A stretch of DNA of 64,000 bases from Spirochaetia bacterium (GCA_025997595.1 BNUU01000002.1:81783-145782); one strand, 5' to 3'; shown: positions 7,450 through 18,802, numbered from the stretch's first letter. The notes: generated by a model from the sequence alone, not told the origin. A program made the numbers and translations.

Positions 7450-10149
7450 ATGAAAGGAAAAATAGACAGGGCGATCCGTCCGGCGGCGCGCCCCCTGCGG
7501 ACTTCCGGTCTCCGGCGTCTCCATTCCGGACGTCCTGCCCGCGGACATTCCCGCCGGTGGAGGCTCCGTCCATCTGATTTTATTGTTATCCTTCTCTGCC
7601 TGGCGGGGGTGTATTTCTTCCTCCGGCTTTTCTGGCTTGATTACACCGGGACCCTTGCAAAAATAGACACCCCGCCGGTGGGAACCATCACCTGGAAGTA
7701 CAAGGCAGCCCAGCGACGCTTTGCGGACCGGGCCATATGGGACCGGCTGCAGAAGGAATCAAATATCTATAACGGCGACCATATCCGCACCGCGGAGCTT
7801 TCCGAGGCTACCATCACTTTTACCGAGGGGATCTCCATCAGCCTGACGGAAAACAGCATGATACAGATATTTTCGGAAAACAATACCCCCCAGGTTGATG
7901 TGATTTCCGGTGATGTGAGCGTGGATACCACCGTGTATGAAGCGGGCGCCGCCACGGGCGAAACCAGGCGGGCCGCGAGAGCCGTGAACGCGGCCGCCCT
8001 TGATCCCCAAAATCCGCCCGCCCTGGTGCTGAACGCAGGGGGCCGGACCATAAGCGTCGCCGGGGGGACCGTAATGGACGCCCACGTTGCGGAGGGCGGG
8101 GACCTTAACATCAGCGTAAGCGAAGGCAGCGCCGCCCTGCTTGCCGGAACCGGAGAAACCCGCCGGGTCGAGGCGGGGGAGGCCCTTGCCCTGGATCAGG
8201 AGGGCCGTACCCTTGATATACCCCAGACGGTGATGCGCTCCCCCAAACCCCTTGCCCGGCTCATCAACAGGGGCTTCCCGCCGCCGCCGGCCATGCCGGT
8301 GGAGTTTGCCTGGGATGGGGTTAATTACGCCCCCGCTTCCCGTACCCGGATAGAGGTTTCGGAGGACCGGAACTTTAGGCGGATCGCCCATACCCAGGAC
8401 GGGGAGCGGCAGGGCCGGGCCCTGATCGCATTGGCGCCGGGGGTCTGGTTCTGGCGGGCCTACCCGGTAAGCGCCGATGCCGGCGAGGCCGGCAGGGCCG
8501 CTTCGGCTGTCAGCGCCGAAACGGCGGGGATCAACAAACTGACCATCCTGTCCGTACCCCCTACGGAAACCTTAAGCCCGGAGGAAGGGCATGAGTTCCG
8601 GTACCGGAGCAAGCCGCCGGCGATCCGGTTTCAGTGGACCGCGTCCCCCAATGTCGCATCCTATCTTTTGGAAGCGGCGGATAATCCCGGCTTTACCGGC
8701 CCCGCGTTGCGGGAATCCGTACAGGGAGGCCCGGGGACCGCCCTCTCCCTGACCCATTCGGGCCTGGAAAACGGGCGCTGGTACTGGCGGGTCACCCCTG
8801 TTATGGATGATGGGCCCCTGGAATCTTCGGGCACTGCGTCCTTTACCATCACCCAAAGCGGGGATCTCCCGGTCCCCATCCTGGTGAATCCCCCGGCGGA
8901 GGCGGTTATCAACCTTGCCGAACCCCGGAAGGACATCTATTTTTCCTGGCAAAACGAGGCCGAAGCCGGTTCCTATACCCTGCTGATTTCTTTGGCGGCG
9001 GACCTCCGGAACCCCCTTATTACCCGGCAGGTGGCGGCCAATTATTACGCCTACAACTCGGAGACGGCTTTGGCGGACGGGCGCTATTATTGGGGGGTAT
9101 ACCAAACCGGCCTTGACGGCGAAGTTTCTTCGGCGGCCCCCTCCCGGTCCTTTATCATCCGGCAGTGGGAACCGGTTCTCCGGCCCACCTTCCCCCCGGA
9201 CAGGTACACCGTGAGCGGCGCAGGGCTGCGGGAAACCCGGTTTACCTGGAGGACCAACCTTTCCACCCCCTTGAGGTTTCAGGTTTCCGATACCCCGGCT
9301 TTTTCCCGGCTTGAGGTCGATGAAGAAGTGACGGGCCTGGGCTTCCCGGGTCCGGCCCTGGCCGACGGCCGGTGGTACTGGCGGCTGGCCGGAACCGGAA
9401 GCACCCAATCCGAGGCCTTGAGCCTTTGGGTGATGTCGGCCCTGGGGGCGCCGGTTCTCACCGGTCCCCGGGCCGGGCCCATCACGGCCGGAACGGGCGC
9501 GGCAACGGCCTTTACCTGGCAGGGCGTGGAAAACGCGGAAAGTTATACCCTCAACCTCTATGCGGGGAGCGGCGCCAATGGGAGGGCGATCCGCAGTGTC
9601 CCCAATATTACCGGTACCCGGCTGGAAATCCCCCTGGACGCTTACCAGGCAGGGACCTATACCTGGACCGTACAGGCCTTTGCGAACGAAATGGCAGGGA
9701 GCGCCCGGCTTTCCGGCCCCCTTGCAAGCGCCGCATTTACCCTGCAAGCCCCTCCCCAGCCCCTTCCCCTGCTGGGCGCGCCCCAAAACCGGCGGCCCAG
9801 CAACGGCTATACCTTAGGGGTTGAGCAGTTACGGTCGTCGTCGGCCATTGCCTTTAGCTGGGACGCGGTTCCGGGGGCGAACCGCTATAACCTTGCCCTC
9901 TACCGGGAAGAAGCCGGGGGCCGGCGGCTGCTGCGGCGCTGGGAAAGCTCCGCTCAAACCTCCCGTACCCTGGATGATTTGAGCATTTTGGGGAACGGCA
10001 GTTTTATCTGGGAAGTGGAAGCCCTGAGTCAGCGGGCGAACGGTGCGGTTGAACAGCGGGGAAGCCCCGGTGAAAACCGTTTTACCGTGAACCTCCCCGC
10101 ACTCCCCCGGGATACCCCCAGGAATCCGGGCAGGGTCTATGGTCAATAG
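7450..10149 (+). CDS. FecR-domain membrane protein with Fn3-like repeats
   Basis: An Arg-rich cytoplasmic N-terminus (1-42) and one membrane helix at about 43-63 precede a FecR-like region at about 75-260 (GDHIRTAELSEATITF, DVISGDVSVDT). The rest is a series of beta-sandwich modules with recurring F-x-W and GRWYWRV/GRYYWGV motifs, as seen in fibronectin-III-like repeats of spirochaetal FecR proteins. The protein is 899 residues and should face the periplasm. It starts 50 bases after the cyclase gene and overlaps the next gene by 11 bases, so the three are likely one unit. FecR domains bind envelope polymers or relay signals. No sigma factor is visible here, so classic FecI/FecR signalling is not supported. 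Confidence 0.75.
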   Translation: MKGKIDRAIRPAARPLRTSGLRRLHSGRPARGHSRRWRLRPSDFIVILLCLAGVYFFLRLFWLDYTGTLAKIDTPPVGTITWKYKAAQRRFADRAIWDRLQKESNIYNGDHIRTAELSEATITFTEGISISLTENSMIQIFSENNTPQVDVISGDVSVDTTVYEAGAATGETRRAARAVNAAALDPQNPPALVLNAGGRTISVAGGTVMDAHVAEGGDLNISVSEGSAALLAGTGETRRVEAGEALALDQEGRTLDIPQTVMRSPKPLARLINRGFPPPPAMPVEFAWDGVNYAPASRTRIEVSEDRNFRRIAHTQDGERQGRALIALAPGVWFWRAYPVSADAGEAGRAASAVSAETAGINKLTILSVPPTETLSPEEGHEFRYRSKPPAIRFQWTASPNVASYLLEAADNPGFTGPALRESVQGGPGTALSLTHSGLENGRWYWRVTPVMDDGPLESSGTASFTITQSGDLPVPILVNPPAEAVINLAEPRKDIYFSWQNEAEAGSYTLLISLAADLRNPLITRQVAANYYAYNSETALADGRYYWGVYQTGLDGEVSSAAPSRSFIIRQWEPVLRPTFPPDRYTVSGAGLRETRFTWRTNLSTPLRFQVSDTPAFSRLEVDEEVTGLGFPGPALADGRWYWRLAGTGSTQSEALSLWVMSALGAPVLTGPRAGPITAGTGAATAFTWQGVENAESYTLNLYAGSGANGRAIRSVPNITGTRLEIPLDAYQAGTYTWTVQAFANEMAGSARLSGPLASAAFTLQAPPQPLPLLGAPQNRRPSNGYTLGVEQLRSSSAIAFSWDAVPGANRYNLALYREEAGGRRLLRRWESSAQTSRTLDDLSILGNGSFIWEVEALSQRANGAVEQRGSPGENRFTVNLPALPRDTPRNPGRVYGQ

Positions 10150-11410
10150 ACGGAAAACCCTCGTATCGGCCCTGCTCTTTTTGAGCCTGTCCCTTGCCGC
10201 CCCGCTTGATGCGCAGGTGGAACCAGAGGTTCCTTCGGAGACGGTGTATGGGGAGGGGGACTTCTTTATCGCCTGGAACGACGGGGGGCCCCGGTTTATC
10301 CAGCGCCTCTCCTGGAACCGGAGCGAATTGGCGCTCCGCTGCGAGGTGATCCTTGAAGAACTCAAGGGCGAGGAGCACACGGAGCTGCTGCGGCAGTCCT
10401 CGCAGGACAATTCCCTGCTCGTATCCCTGCGGCCCGGCCGCTACCGGTATCAGGTGGGGGTGTACAACCTCCTTAATCAGAAAGAATACACCACGGACTG
10501 GATTGTTTTTGAGGTTTTGCCCGCCCTCCAGCCCCGGATTGACCGTTTCAGCCCGACGGAGCTGTCTCTGGACGATGGGGACCAATTTGAAATCACCGTA
10601 AATGGGGAGGATATTGTTTCCGGGGCGGATATCAGGCTCCGCCTTAAGGGCACGGAAGGACAGGGGATACGCCCCCAAAGTACGCAGATTACGGGGAACC
10701 GCGCCCGGCTGGTGTTCGACTGCGCCGCTTTTACGGTGGGGGACTATGAGGTGCATGTCCGGAACCCCGGCGGCCTGGAGGATTCCCGGGGCGTTTTAAA
10801 CATTTTCAAGCCCGACACGCCTGACACACCTGAAACGCCGGTAAAAACCGGTCTCCGCCGGCCCGACTTTATGATTTCCGCCATGTATGCCCCGGTCGTC
10901 CCCCTGTACGGAAACCTGTTCGTGCCGGGCGCCTTTGAACAGACCTTCTTTCCCCAGGGCGCGGCGCTGCGTCTCGGGGTGCTCCCCTTCAAACTGGGGG
11001 GGAAAGGCCCCCCGGCGAAAGGGCCGGGGCATTATTTTGGGGCGGAACTGGGGGGCTCCTGGTATATGCTGAAAGAAGAAAAGGAGCGGTATACCCTTGG
11101 GGCCCAGGTTCTGGGCATCCAGCTCCGGGCGCTGTATCAGCTCTGGCTGCCGGGCCGGATCGTGGCCTTTAATTTCCGCGCGGGGGCGGGCTTAACCGCA
11201 GTTATGGATTTTTATTACGATAACGGCGACGGTAAAAAGCATTTCTCCGGTGAGTATCTCTCCCTGGAGGGGGGGATATCCTTCCAGATCCGCATGGCAA
11301 GCCGCCTCTTTATTGAAATCGGCGCGGACTTTACCCATATTCTCTCCCCCGACGACCTTTTCCCGCCGGGCTATATCAGGCCGACATTGGGCGTCCTCTG
11401 GCAATTTTGA
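10139..11410 (+). CDS. Exported protein with Ig-like (IPT/TIG-like) domain and outer-membrane barrel
   Basis: The 423-residue protein has a signal peptide (about 1-22, cleavage near PLDAQ). It then has two beta-rich domains, at about 25-125 and at about 130-220. The second resembles an IPT/TIG fold (IDRFSPTELSLDDGDQFEI). A C-terminal part of about 180 residues has alternating hydrophobic and aromatic strands ending in GVLWQF, as in outer-membrane barrels. Its start lies inside the end of the FecR gene, so it is translationally coupled and probably works with it at the outer membrane. The specific role is unknown. Confidence 0.65.
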   Translation: MVNRRKTLVSALLFLSLSLAAPLDAQVEPEVPSETVYGEGDFFIAWNDGGPRFIQRLSWNRSELALRCEVILEELKGEEHTELLRQSSQDNSLLVSLRPGRYRYQVGVYNLLNQKEYTTDWIVFEVLPALQPRIDRFSPTELSLDDGDQFEITVNGEDIVSGADIRLRLKGTEGQGIRPQSTQITGNRARLVFDCAAFTVGDYEVHVRNPGGLEDSRGVLNIFKPDTPDTPETPVKTGLRRPDFMISAMYAPVVPLYGNLFVPGAFEQTFFPQGAALRLGVLPFKLGGKGPPAKGPGHYFGAELGGSWYMLKEEKERYTLGAQVLGIQLRALYQLWLPGRIVAFNFRAGAGLTAVMDFYYDNGDGKKHFSGEYLSLEGGISFQIRMASRLFIEIGADFTHILSPDDLFPPGYIRPTLGVLWQF

Positions 11411-11454
11411 CGATCCCTGTCTATAATTGTAGTATGGTTTTTTGGGAGATGGCG

Positions 11455-13953
<2,499 letters not shown>

Positions 13954-13993
13954 GTTAACCGTACGGGGAAGAAAAAGGGCGGGGGAAGAAAAG

Positions 13994-14175
13994 GGCGCCT
14001 GGCGCCATAGGCGTACACTTAACGGAAAACCGAAGAAAATGAACCACTAACCACACGTCGAACCTTCGGTTCGCAAACACAAAAGCGGACTACCAAATCT
14101 TGTCTTTTTGTTTGTGGGGTTCGCGTGGTTCGTGGTTAAATTCTTCTTAGGGGAACGCCTATGGCGCCTGGCGCC
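13994..14175. mobile_element. MITE-like element with GGCGCC terminal inverted repeats
   Basis: The left end GGCGCCTGGCGCCATAGGCGT (13994-14014) is matched in inverted orientation by 14155-14175, with only the central T/A differing. Between them lies a long imperfect hairpin: AACCACTAACCAC at about 14043 pairs with GTGGTTCGTGGTT at about 14124, and CGAACC pairs with GGTTCG inside. There is no coding capacity. The structure is that of a small non-autonomous element about 182 bp long. A second copy of its first 150 bp begins at 15028. Confidence 0.6.
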
Positions 14176-14295
14176 GTTTTTTGGGGGGGCGGCGCGGGGA
14201 TAAGCGGCGGCGGACTTTTTTGACCTTGATTTTTATCGGGTTGTGCCGTAACTTTACGACAGGGGAACGAGTGGAATTAGGCTATACCGGGGTAG

Positions 14296-14478
14296 ATGAT
14301 GGAAAGGATTATAGAAAAACTTGAAAATATAAACAAGACCCTGGAAGGCATTCTCGAAGTGATGAAGAAACCGGAAAACAAATTTGAAAAGGTTTTGGAA
14401 TATGGCGGCGCAGGGGTCAGTATTCTTGGAATACTGAGTATCATCGATATAATCAGAACATGGGTAGTAGGGGGGTAA
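14296..14478 (+). CDS. Small membrane protein, 60 aa, unknown
   Basis: The first half is a charged amphipathic helix (about residues 3-35, Glu/Lys-rich). The second half is one hydrophobic segment (YGGAGVSILGILSIIDIIRTW). Starts at 14296 and 14299 are both possible. The next tiny gene begins one base after its stop, so the pair is probably co-translated. The layout resembles small phage holin-like or type I toxin-like proteins, but no family is recognised. Confidence 0.5.
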   Translation: MMERIIEKLENINKTLEGILEVMKKPENKFEKVLEYGGAGVSILGILSIIDIIRTWVVGG

Positions 14479-14479
14479 T

Positions 14480-14569
14480 ATGTTTTTTAAGTTAATCGTT
14501 TCTATTGCGTTGATTATTATTGGCGTTACGATGTTTTTAATGGGCCGTTACTTACGAAAAAACCATTAA
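14480..14569 (+). CDS. 29-aa single-helix membrane protein
   Basis: The peptide MFFKLIVSIALIIIGVTMFL followed by a basic tail (RYLRKNH) is one transmembrane helix with a positive C-terminus. It begins one base after the preceding stop, with a G-rich ribosome-binding stretch (GGGGGG) just upstream. It resembles the one-helix proteins used as type I toxins or as small regulators of membrane complexes. No family is recognised. Confidence 0.45.
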   Translation: MFFKLIVSIALIIIGVTMFLMGRYLRKNH

Positions 14570-14605
14570 TAAAAAAAGGCGGGGGGATAAGCGGGGGAAG
14601 AAAAG

Positions 14606-14618
14606 GGCGCCTGGCGCC
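14606..14618. repeat. GGCGCCTGGCGCC repeat unit
   Basis: A lone copy of the 13-mer, preceded by AAAAGG and followed by GGTTTTTTGGGGG, the same right-hand context as at 14163. It can form a short hairpin. Others lie at 13994, 14163, 15032 and 16315. Confidence 0.7.
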
Positions 14619-14637
14619 GGTTTTTTGGGGGCGGGGG

Positions 14638-14700
14638 GGATTAACCACAGAGAGCACAGAGAATTTACACAGAGGACACGGAGAAGAATAAAAATTTTTT
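14638..14700. repeat. ACCACAGAG-type intergenic repeat
   Basis: The stretch beginning TTAACCACAGAGAGCACAGAG and continuing with ACACAGAGGACACGGAG is an intergenic repeat type known from many bacterial genomes. It is non-coding and only one copy is seen here. Confidence 0.4.
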
Positions 14701-14760
14701 ACTGGTTTTGTTGGGGGAATTACGAGTTGATTTCCTTGTGCGGTAAGGTTAAAATAAAGT

Positions 14761-14894
14761 ATGGCTCAAGCTAAAAAGACAAAGAAACCCGCAAAGAAAA
14801 AGACTAATAATATCGCTCTTTTACGGGCTGTTTGTCGGTTTTTGCCGAATTATGTGGTATAGCTGGATTTCTCCTTGCCGTTTATATTTTTTAA
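14761..14894 (+). pseudogene. Small Lys-rich membrane protein gene, probably frameshifted
   Basis: The ATG at 14761 opens a very basic N-terminus (MAQAKKTKKPAKKKTNN) but its frame stops at 14862 with no membrane segment. Moving to the -1 frame after codon 21 (position 14823) reads straight into a hydrophobic helix (VFAELCGIAGFLLAVYIF) and stops at 14894. A basic N-terminus followed by one helix matches the neighbouring tiny proteins, so a one-base change has probably split this gene. A functional frameshift is less likely, because the site (CTTTTA) is not a classic slippery heptamer. Confidence 0.4.
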
Positions 14895-14909
14895 AGGGAG
14901 GTTGAGAAA

Positions 14910-15008
14910 ATGAATACACTTCTTTTGGTTGCCTTCGGGCTTGTTGCTCTTGGAGCGGTTCTTCGCTTGATTTTATTTTTTACCCGTCACAGCCATCCGG
15001 AAGCTTAA
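14910..15008 (+). CDS. 32-aa single-helix membrane protein
   Basis: An excellent ribosome-binding site (AGGGAGGT, 14894-14901) precedes ATG at 14910. The peptide is one hydrophobic helix (LLLVAFGLVALGAVLRLILF) with a polar tail TRHSHPEA. It is the third small one-helix protein in 0.6 kb. The strong translation signal makes it likely to be real. The function is unknown. Confidence 0.5.
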   Translation: MNTLLLVAFGLVALGAVLRLILFFTRHSHPEA

Positions 15009-15027
15009 TCCCGCCGGGCGGGAACGC

Positions 15028-15177
15028 AAAGGGCGCCTGGCGCCATAGGCGTACACTTAGCGGAAAACCGAAGAAAATGAACCACTAACCACACGTCGAA
15101 CCTTCGGTTCGCAAACACAAAAGCGGACTACCAAATCTTGTCTTTTTGTTTGTGGGGTTCGCGTGGTTCGTGGTTAA
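15028..15177. repeat. Second copy of the MITE-like sequence (150 bp)
   Basis: This matches 13990-14139 at a constant offset of 1,038 bp with one mismatch seen (CTTAACGG against CTTAGCGG). It keeps the left GGCGCC end and the long hairpin but lacks the right inverted repeat, so it is a truncated copy. Confidence 0.8.
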
Positions 15178-15285
15178 TTAATTTCTATTTTGGAACCGGC
15201 TCATTTACCTTGTTTTTTCCTTCCTTAGCCGTATTCGCCTCCGGTTTTTCTTGCCCTCACCGGCGTTTTGTGCTAGATTAGGGGC

Positions 15286-15537
15286 ATGGACCTCGTCATT
15301 GAGTTCAAACCTTCTGCTTTCAAACATAGCTACACTGAGCAGGATATTCGTCATGCGCTTAAAAACAAAGCATATGATGCCCCGCTGACAGACTTCCCCG
15401 ATAAATACGGCGTTGTCGGCTTTGACACTAAGTGGAACCCGGTTGAAGTGTTGTATAACCCAATTGACGATAATACTATCAATGTATTTCATGCGAGGAA
15501 ACTCCAGAAGGACTTTCTCGTGAAACTCGATTTGTAG
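15286..15537 (+). CDS. BrnT-like toxin (putative RNase)
   Basis: The 83-residue protein begins with an F-x-P...HSYTEQDI...AL segment and ends with VEVLYNPIDDNTINVFHARKL. That alternating strand pattern with a late HAR motif is typical of BrnT-like and related RelE-fold toxins, which cut RNA and arrest growth. GGGG lies upstream of the ATG. A GGAG site and the next start follow its stop within 10 bases, as expected for a toxin-antitoxin operon in toxin-first order. It could also be an unrelated small domain, since the similarity is by eye and modest. Confidence 0.55.
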   Translation: MDLVIEFKPSAFKHSYTEQDIRHALKNKAYDAPLTDFPDKYGVVGFDTKWNPVEVLYNPIDDNTINVFHARKLQKDFLVKLDL

Positions 15538-15546
15538 GAGACAATT

Positions 15547-15780
15547 ATGGCTAAAATGACCGATGAAGAAGCGGACTATTGGGACGAGTACTTTACCAAC
15601 AATCCGCCCAAACTTGGCCCCAACGGAACAGGCTGGCTCTCCCAGCGGGATGCGCGTATCCTGGGCATGGACGATCTGTCCGCGGCCTGGCTGCGCGGCA
15701 AGGCGGAATCCGCCCACACCAGCGTAGGGCAAATCATCAACGAGCTTGTCCGCAAGGAGATCGCAGTCCAATCTGCATAA
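15547..15780 (+). CDS. BrnA/RHH-like antitoxin
   Basis: This 77-residue acidic-then-basic protein has the opening TDEEADYWDEYFTNNPPKLG typical of BrnA-type antitoxin openings, and a C-terminal ribbon-helix-helix-like tail (AHTSVGQIINELVRKEI). It directly follows the toxin gene behind GGAG. Antitoxins of this type neutralise the toxin and repress the operon. It shares its GPN, R-x2-A-x2-AH-x-S and IINE pattern with the next gene, so the two are likely distant paralogues. Confidence 0.6.
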   Translation: MAKMTDEEADYWDEYFTNNPPKLGPNGTGWLSQRDARILGMDDLSAAWLRGKAESAHTSVGQIINELVRKEIAVQSA

Positions 15781-15795
15781 TTCCTGGAAAACAGT

Positions 15796-16059
15796 ATGAC
15801 TGACATTGAAATAAAGACCGGGATAACCGATGCGGAATGTGAACGCTTGGACAAACTGATCACGAACGGCGATTTTGAGGTAGGGCCGAATCTTTTAAAA
15901 CAGGGTATAAAGCCCGGAGAGGTCCGAAATACGCTGCTGTTAAAAAACGTGGATCGGGACGTTGTTGAATATGTACGTTCCCAGGCGGCGGCGGCACACA
16001 AGAGCCAAACAGAAATAATCAATGAAATTATCCACGAGAAAATCGCCGTAGGCGTGTAA
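15796..16059 (+). CDS. Second antitoxin-like protein
   Basis: The 87-residue protein again opens with TDAE, has GPN near residue 38 and ends with AAAHKSQTEIINEIIHEKIAV, the same tail pattern as the previous antitoxin. It lies 15 bases downstream on the same strand. It may be an extra antitoxin for the same toxin or for one now lost. Its N-terminal half is quite different, so it might recognise another partner. Confidence 0.5.
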   Translation: MTDIEIKTGITDAECERLDKLITNGDFEVGPNLLKQGIKPGEVRNTLLLKNVDRDVVEYVRSQAAAAHKSQTEIINEIIHEKIAVGV

Positions 16060-16417
16060 GAGGCTTCTCCTTGTCTGTTGGCTATCCGGCCGTTTTAGGG
16101 GTATAGTAAGGGGTATGGAGGGGGGCCTGACATCGGTTTAGGGGGGAACCGCACGGACCAATGATTGTTGCGGCATTATTTATTACCTCAACGGCATACG
16201 AAAGGTCATTATCCTCAAGGTTATGATGCGTTTTATTATATGAATGTCTGACGGCTCCGCTTTCCAGCATAATTTTAGATACCGCCGCATTCGATGTCTA
16301 TTCAAAAAGAAAAGGGCGCCTGGCGCCGGCCGGGGGGTGCCGGGGCGGGGAACAAAACTGCTTACCCGGAAATAATGCCTTGCATTAAAACCCGCTTGAA
16401 AATATACTCACACCTAT
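16060..16417. other. Intergenic region with one GGCGCC repeat; no convincing gene
   Basis: The stretch holds the fifth GGCGCCTGGCGCC unit (16315-16327) in a G-rich setting. A 62-codon reverse reading (16082-16270) starts MLESGAVRHSYNKTHHNLED and could be a remnant of an element-borne gene, but it has no ribosome-binding site or recognisable domain. No clear promoter for the gene at 16418 is visible. Confidence 0.5.
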
Positions 16418-17509
16418 ATGAATAAAGTCATTTTGAAGGCCGAAGATCTGGACGGCTACCTTACCCCGGCGGATAAGGATCATATCTCCCAAATGGACGG
16501 AATTTTCGCCCAGGTAATGGATACCTTTAGCACCCTCAGCTCGGGCCGGGTAAAGGTCCGGCACAATGGGGAACATCCGGCGCAGCTCCCTGCGGGGGAG
16601 CGGCTCATTTCGCTGTACAACGAGATGGGGGCCATGATGCAGGGGATATGCAAAACCGAGCCCGGCCTCCACGTGTATTCCTTCCAGACCCCCCACGAAA
16701 GCCATGCGGAGGCTTCCCGGCTTATTGCCAAGCTCCGGGATGTGGGGACCGAGGATCAGGAATTCATTTATTATATCCAGCGGGCCTACGAAATGCTCTT
16801 CAAGCTTGCCTGGGGCGGGGTGGAAGGGCGGGACAAGAATTACCTCATTGTCCGGACCCCGGTGACCTCTCCGGTGCAGAATTTTGCGGTCCACAAGATC
16901 ACCAATATCGATAATTTGATTGAAAATACGGTAATGTGCGTCATGCTCCGGGGGGCGCTGCTCCCTTCCATGATCATGAGTAAGGAAATCGAGGAGTATT
17001 CCTCCCACAAATACGTGACCCCCTTTGCCCTGTTCCGTATCAAGCGGGACGAGCGGAAGCATGAAAACGACATGGAGTATATCCTGGACCTGGATAAATC
17101 ATTTTTCAACCTTGAATCCTTAAACGGCAAGGACCTGATCTTTGCGGACCCCATGAACGCCACCGGGGGGAGCCTGGTGACCGTGGTAAAGTACCTTTTG
17201 GCGGAGGGGGTCAAGCCTAGGTCGATTCAGTTTTTCAACGTCATTTCCGCCCTCAAGGGGGCCCTCCGGGTGGTCCGGGCCCTGGATAACTGCCATGTCT
17301 ACACCCTCTGGATGGACCCGGTGCTGAACGCCGCCGCCTATATCATGCCCGGCCTGGGGGACGCCGGGGACCGGATCAACGGCAGGGATGGGGAAGTCCA
17401 TCCCCGGAATATTATCCAGCTTATTGCCAATTACGGGGGTAATATCGCCCGGCTTTACCGGGCCCAGCTCCGGGAAATTGAAGATATGGTACTTGCCGGT
17501 AAAAAATGA
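16418..17509 (+). CDS. Uracil phosphoribosyltransferase-like protein with long N-terminal extension
   Basis: The C-terminal half (about residues 160-355) has the UPRT landmarks. [15 protein letters not shown] (about 238-252) is the PRPP-binding loop, and the late motif [13 protein letters not shown] matches the uracil-binding GLGDAGDR segment. UPRT turns uracil plus PRPP into UMP in pyrimidine salvage. At 363 residues it is about 150 longer than the usual enzyme. The extra N-terminal part (1-155) is helical, with conserved-looking HESHAEASR and [13 protein letters not shown], and I do not recognise it, so the substrate may differ. Its stop overlaps the next start by four bases. Confidence 0.75.
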   Translation: MNKVILKAEDLDGYLTPADKDHISQMDGIFAQVMDTFSTLSSGRVKVRHNGEHPAQLPAGERLISLYNEMGAMMQGICKTEPGLHVYSFQTPHESHAEASRLIAKLRDVGTEDQEFIYYIQRAYEMLFKLAWGGVEGRDKNYLIVRTPVTSPVQNFAVHKITNIDNLIENTVMCVMLRGALLPSMIMSKEIEEYSSHKYVTPFALFRIKRDERKHENDMEYILDLDKSFFNLESLNGKDLIFADPMNATGGSLVTVVKYLLAEGVKPRSIQFFNVISALKGALRVVRALDNCHVYTLWMDPVLNAAAYIMPGLGDAGDRINGRDGEVHPRNIIQLIANYGGNIARLYRAQLREIEDMVLAGKK

Positions 17510-18495
17510 AATTTTTAAAGGCCCTTCCTGTTGTAATGTATCTTACGCTCTGTCTTTTTTCATACCTTTCCTGCGCCAGTACCGGCGGGGCCGTCTCTGC
17601 GGAGGAGTACTATACCATTGGGATGGCCTACTTTGAGCTGGGCAAGTTTGAAGAGGCGGAACAATGGCTTAACCGGGCCCTGGCGGCGGACAAGACCAAA
17701 ACCGCTTCGGAGTACAACCTGGGGCGGATCGCCTTTGATGCCGGGCGCTATAAGGATGCGGCGGTCCGTTTTGAAAAGGTGCTGGCAAAGGACCCGGTGA
17801 ATGTGATGGCCCTGAAAGCGGCGGCCTATACCCGTATCAAAACCGGGGAACTTGAGGCTGCGGAGAAATTGTACCAGCGGGTATTGGATCTGGTGGGGGA
17901 CAGCGCCGACGACGGGTATAACTATGCCCTGGTACTCTATGCCCTGAAAAAGTACGAAAAGGCGGAAGCGCTTATCGGGAACAACCAGCTTGCCCTGCTG
18001 GAAAACAAGGATGTACTCCTCCTCTATGCCCGGACCCAGAGCGCCCAGGGCAAGGTGGAGGCTGTGGACAGTTATGCCAAATGGCTTGTGGATAATAAGG
18101 ACCCCAAGGTTAATTATGAGTACGCCCGGGTCCTGGAAAAGGCGGAACTCTACGCCCGCGCCCTGGAGGAATACCGGACCGGTTTGGCCGCCCTGGCCCA
18201 GGACAGCAAGGACCCTACAAAGGCGGAACTCCGGTATGCCATTGCCCGGCTCATCTTTATCGCAGACCCGGAAAACCCCGAGGGCATCACGGAACTGAGG
18301 GGAGCCCTTACCGACGGCTACCATGACGATACGGCATTGGAAGAACTGGTCCGGGACGAAAGGATAGACACTGCCCTCCGGGATGAAATCAGGGCCATTA
18401 TTGACGACCCAAAACGGGCCACACCGGCGGCGGAAAAGGAAGCCGGGGCGGAAAAGACCGAGGCGGAAAAGACTGGCACGGATGACGCCAATTAG
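17506..18495 (+). CDS. TPR lipoprotein
   Basis: The 329-residue protein has a signal with lipobox YLSC at about residue 23. Tetratricopeptide repeats run from about 33 to 240 ([53 protein letters not shown]). An Ala/Glu/Lys-rich tail ends the protein. TPR lipoproteins act as periplasmic or inner-face scaffolds. It is translationally coupled (ATGA overlap) to the UPRT-like gene, an unexpected pairing of a cytoplasmic enzyme with an exported scaffold. Confidence 0.8.
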   Translation: MKFLKALPVVMYLTLCLFSYLSCASTGGAVSAEEYYTIGMAYFELGKFEEAEQWLNRALAADKTKTASEYNLGRIAFDAGRYKDAAVRFEKVLAKDPVNVMALKAAAYTRIKTGELEAAEKLYQRVLDLVGDSADDGYNYALVLYALKKYEKAEALIGNNQLALLENKDVLLLYARTQSAQGKVEAVDSYAKWLVDNKDPKVNYEYARVLEKAELYARALEEYRTGLAALAQDSKDPTKAELRYAIARLIFIADPENPEGITELRGALTDGYHDDTALEELVRDERIDTALRDEIRAIIDDPKRATPAAEKEAGAEKTEAEKTGTDDAN

Positions 18496-18514
18496 TGTAC
18501 AGTAAGATAGTGCC

Positions 18515-18802
18515 ATGATAGTGTCCATGATTCAGATTATCTTTGAAATTCCCGATGTGGACAGCATAAAGGCAAAGCGGCAGATTATCCGCTCGGTCAG
18601 GGAGAAACTCCAGCGCCGTTTCCGCATGAGCGCCGCCGAGGTGGACCTGCAGGACTCCCTTTCCTTTGCCCAGATCGGCGGGGCCCTGGTCTCCAATTCC
18701 CGGGAATTCGGGGAAAAGGTGATGAACAAGGCCTTTGAGATGATAGAACGGGAGGTTCCCGTCCGTATTCAGGACATGAGCATCCATTCGGAAGAATTCT
18801 AG
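18515..18802 (+). CDS. DUF503 family protein (YlxP-like)
   Basis: The 95-residue protein matches DUF503 in length and pattern: IIFEIPDVDSIKAKRQIIR, then a conserved AEVDLQDSLSFAQIGGALVS stretch and a final helix. Such small ferredoxin-like proteins sit near ribosome maturation genes in many bacteria, but their role is unclear. An internal ATG at 18527 is an alternative start. A lipoprotein gene follows in the same direction after 14 bases. Confidence 0.8.
   Translation: MIVSMIQIIFEIPDVDSIKAKRQIIRSVREKLQRRFRMSAAEVDLQDSLSFAQIGGALVSNSREFGEKVMNKAFEMIEREVPVRIQDMSIHSEEF

Noticed and set aside
8572..9786. 404-codon minus-strand frame opposite the FecR gene
   Set aside because: Antisense shadow of G+C-rich codons; no ribosome-binding site or domain.
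11407..11427. TTGACG and TATAAT before the beta-helix lipoprotein
   Set aside because: The boxes are only 9 bp apart, so they cannot be one promoter; only the TATAAT might be used.
16082..16270. 62-codon minus-strand frame
   Set aside because: The first half looks protein-like, but there are no translation signals and the end runs into random-looking sequence.
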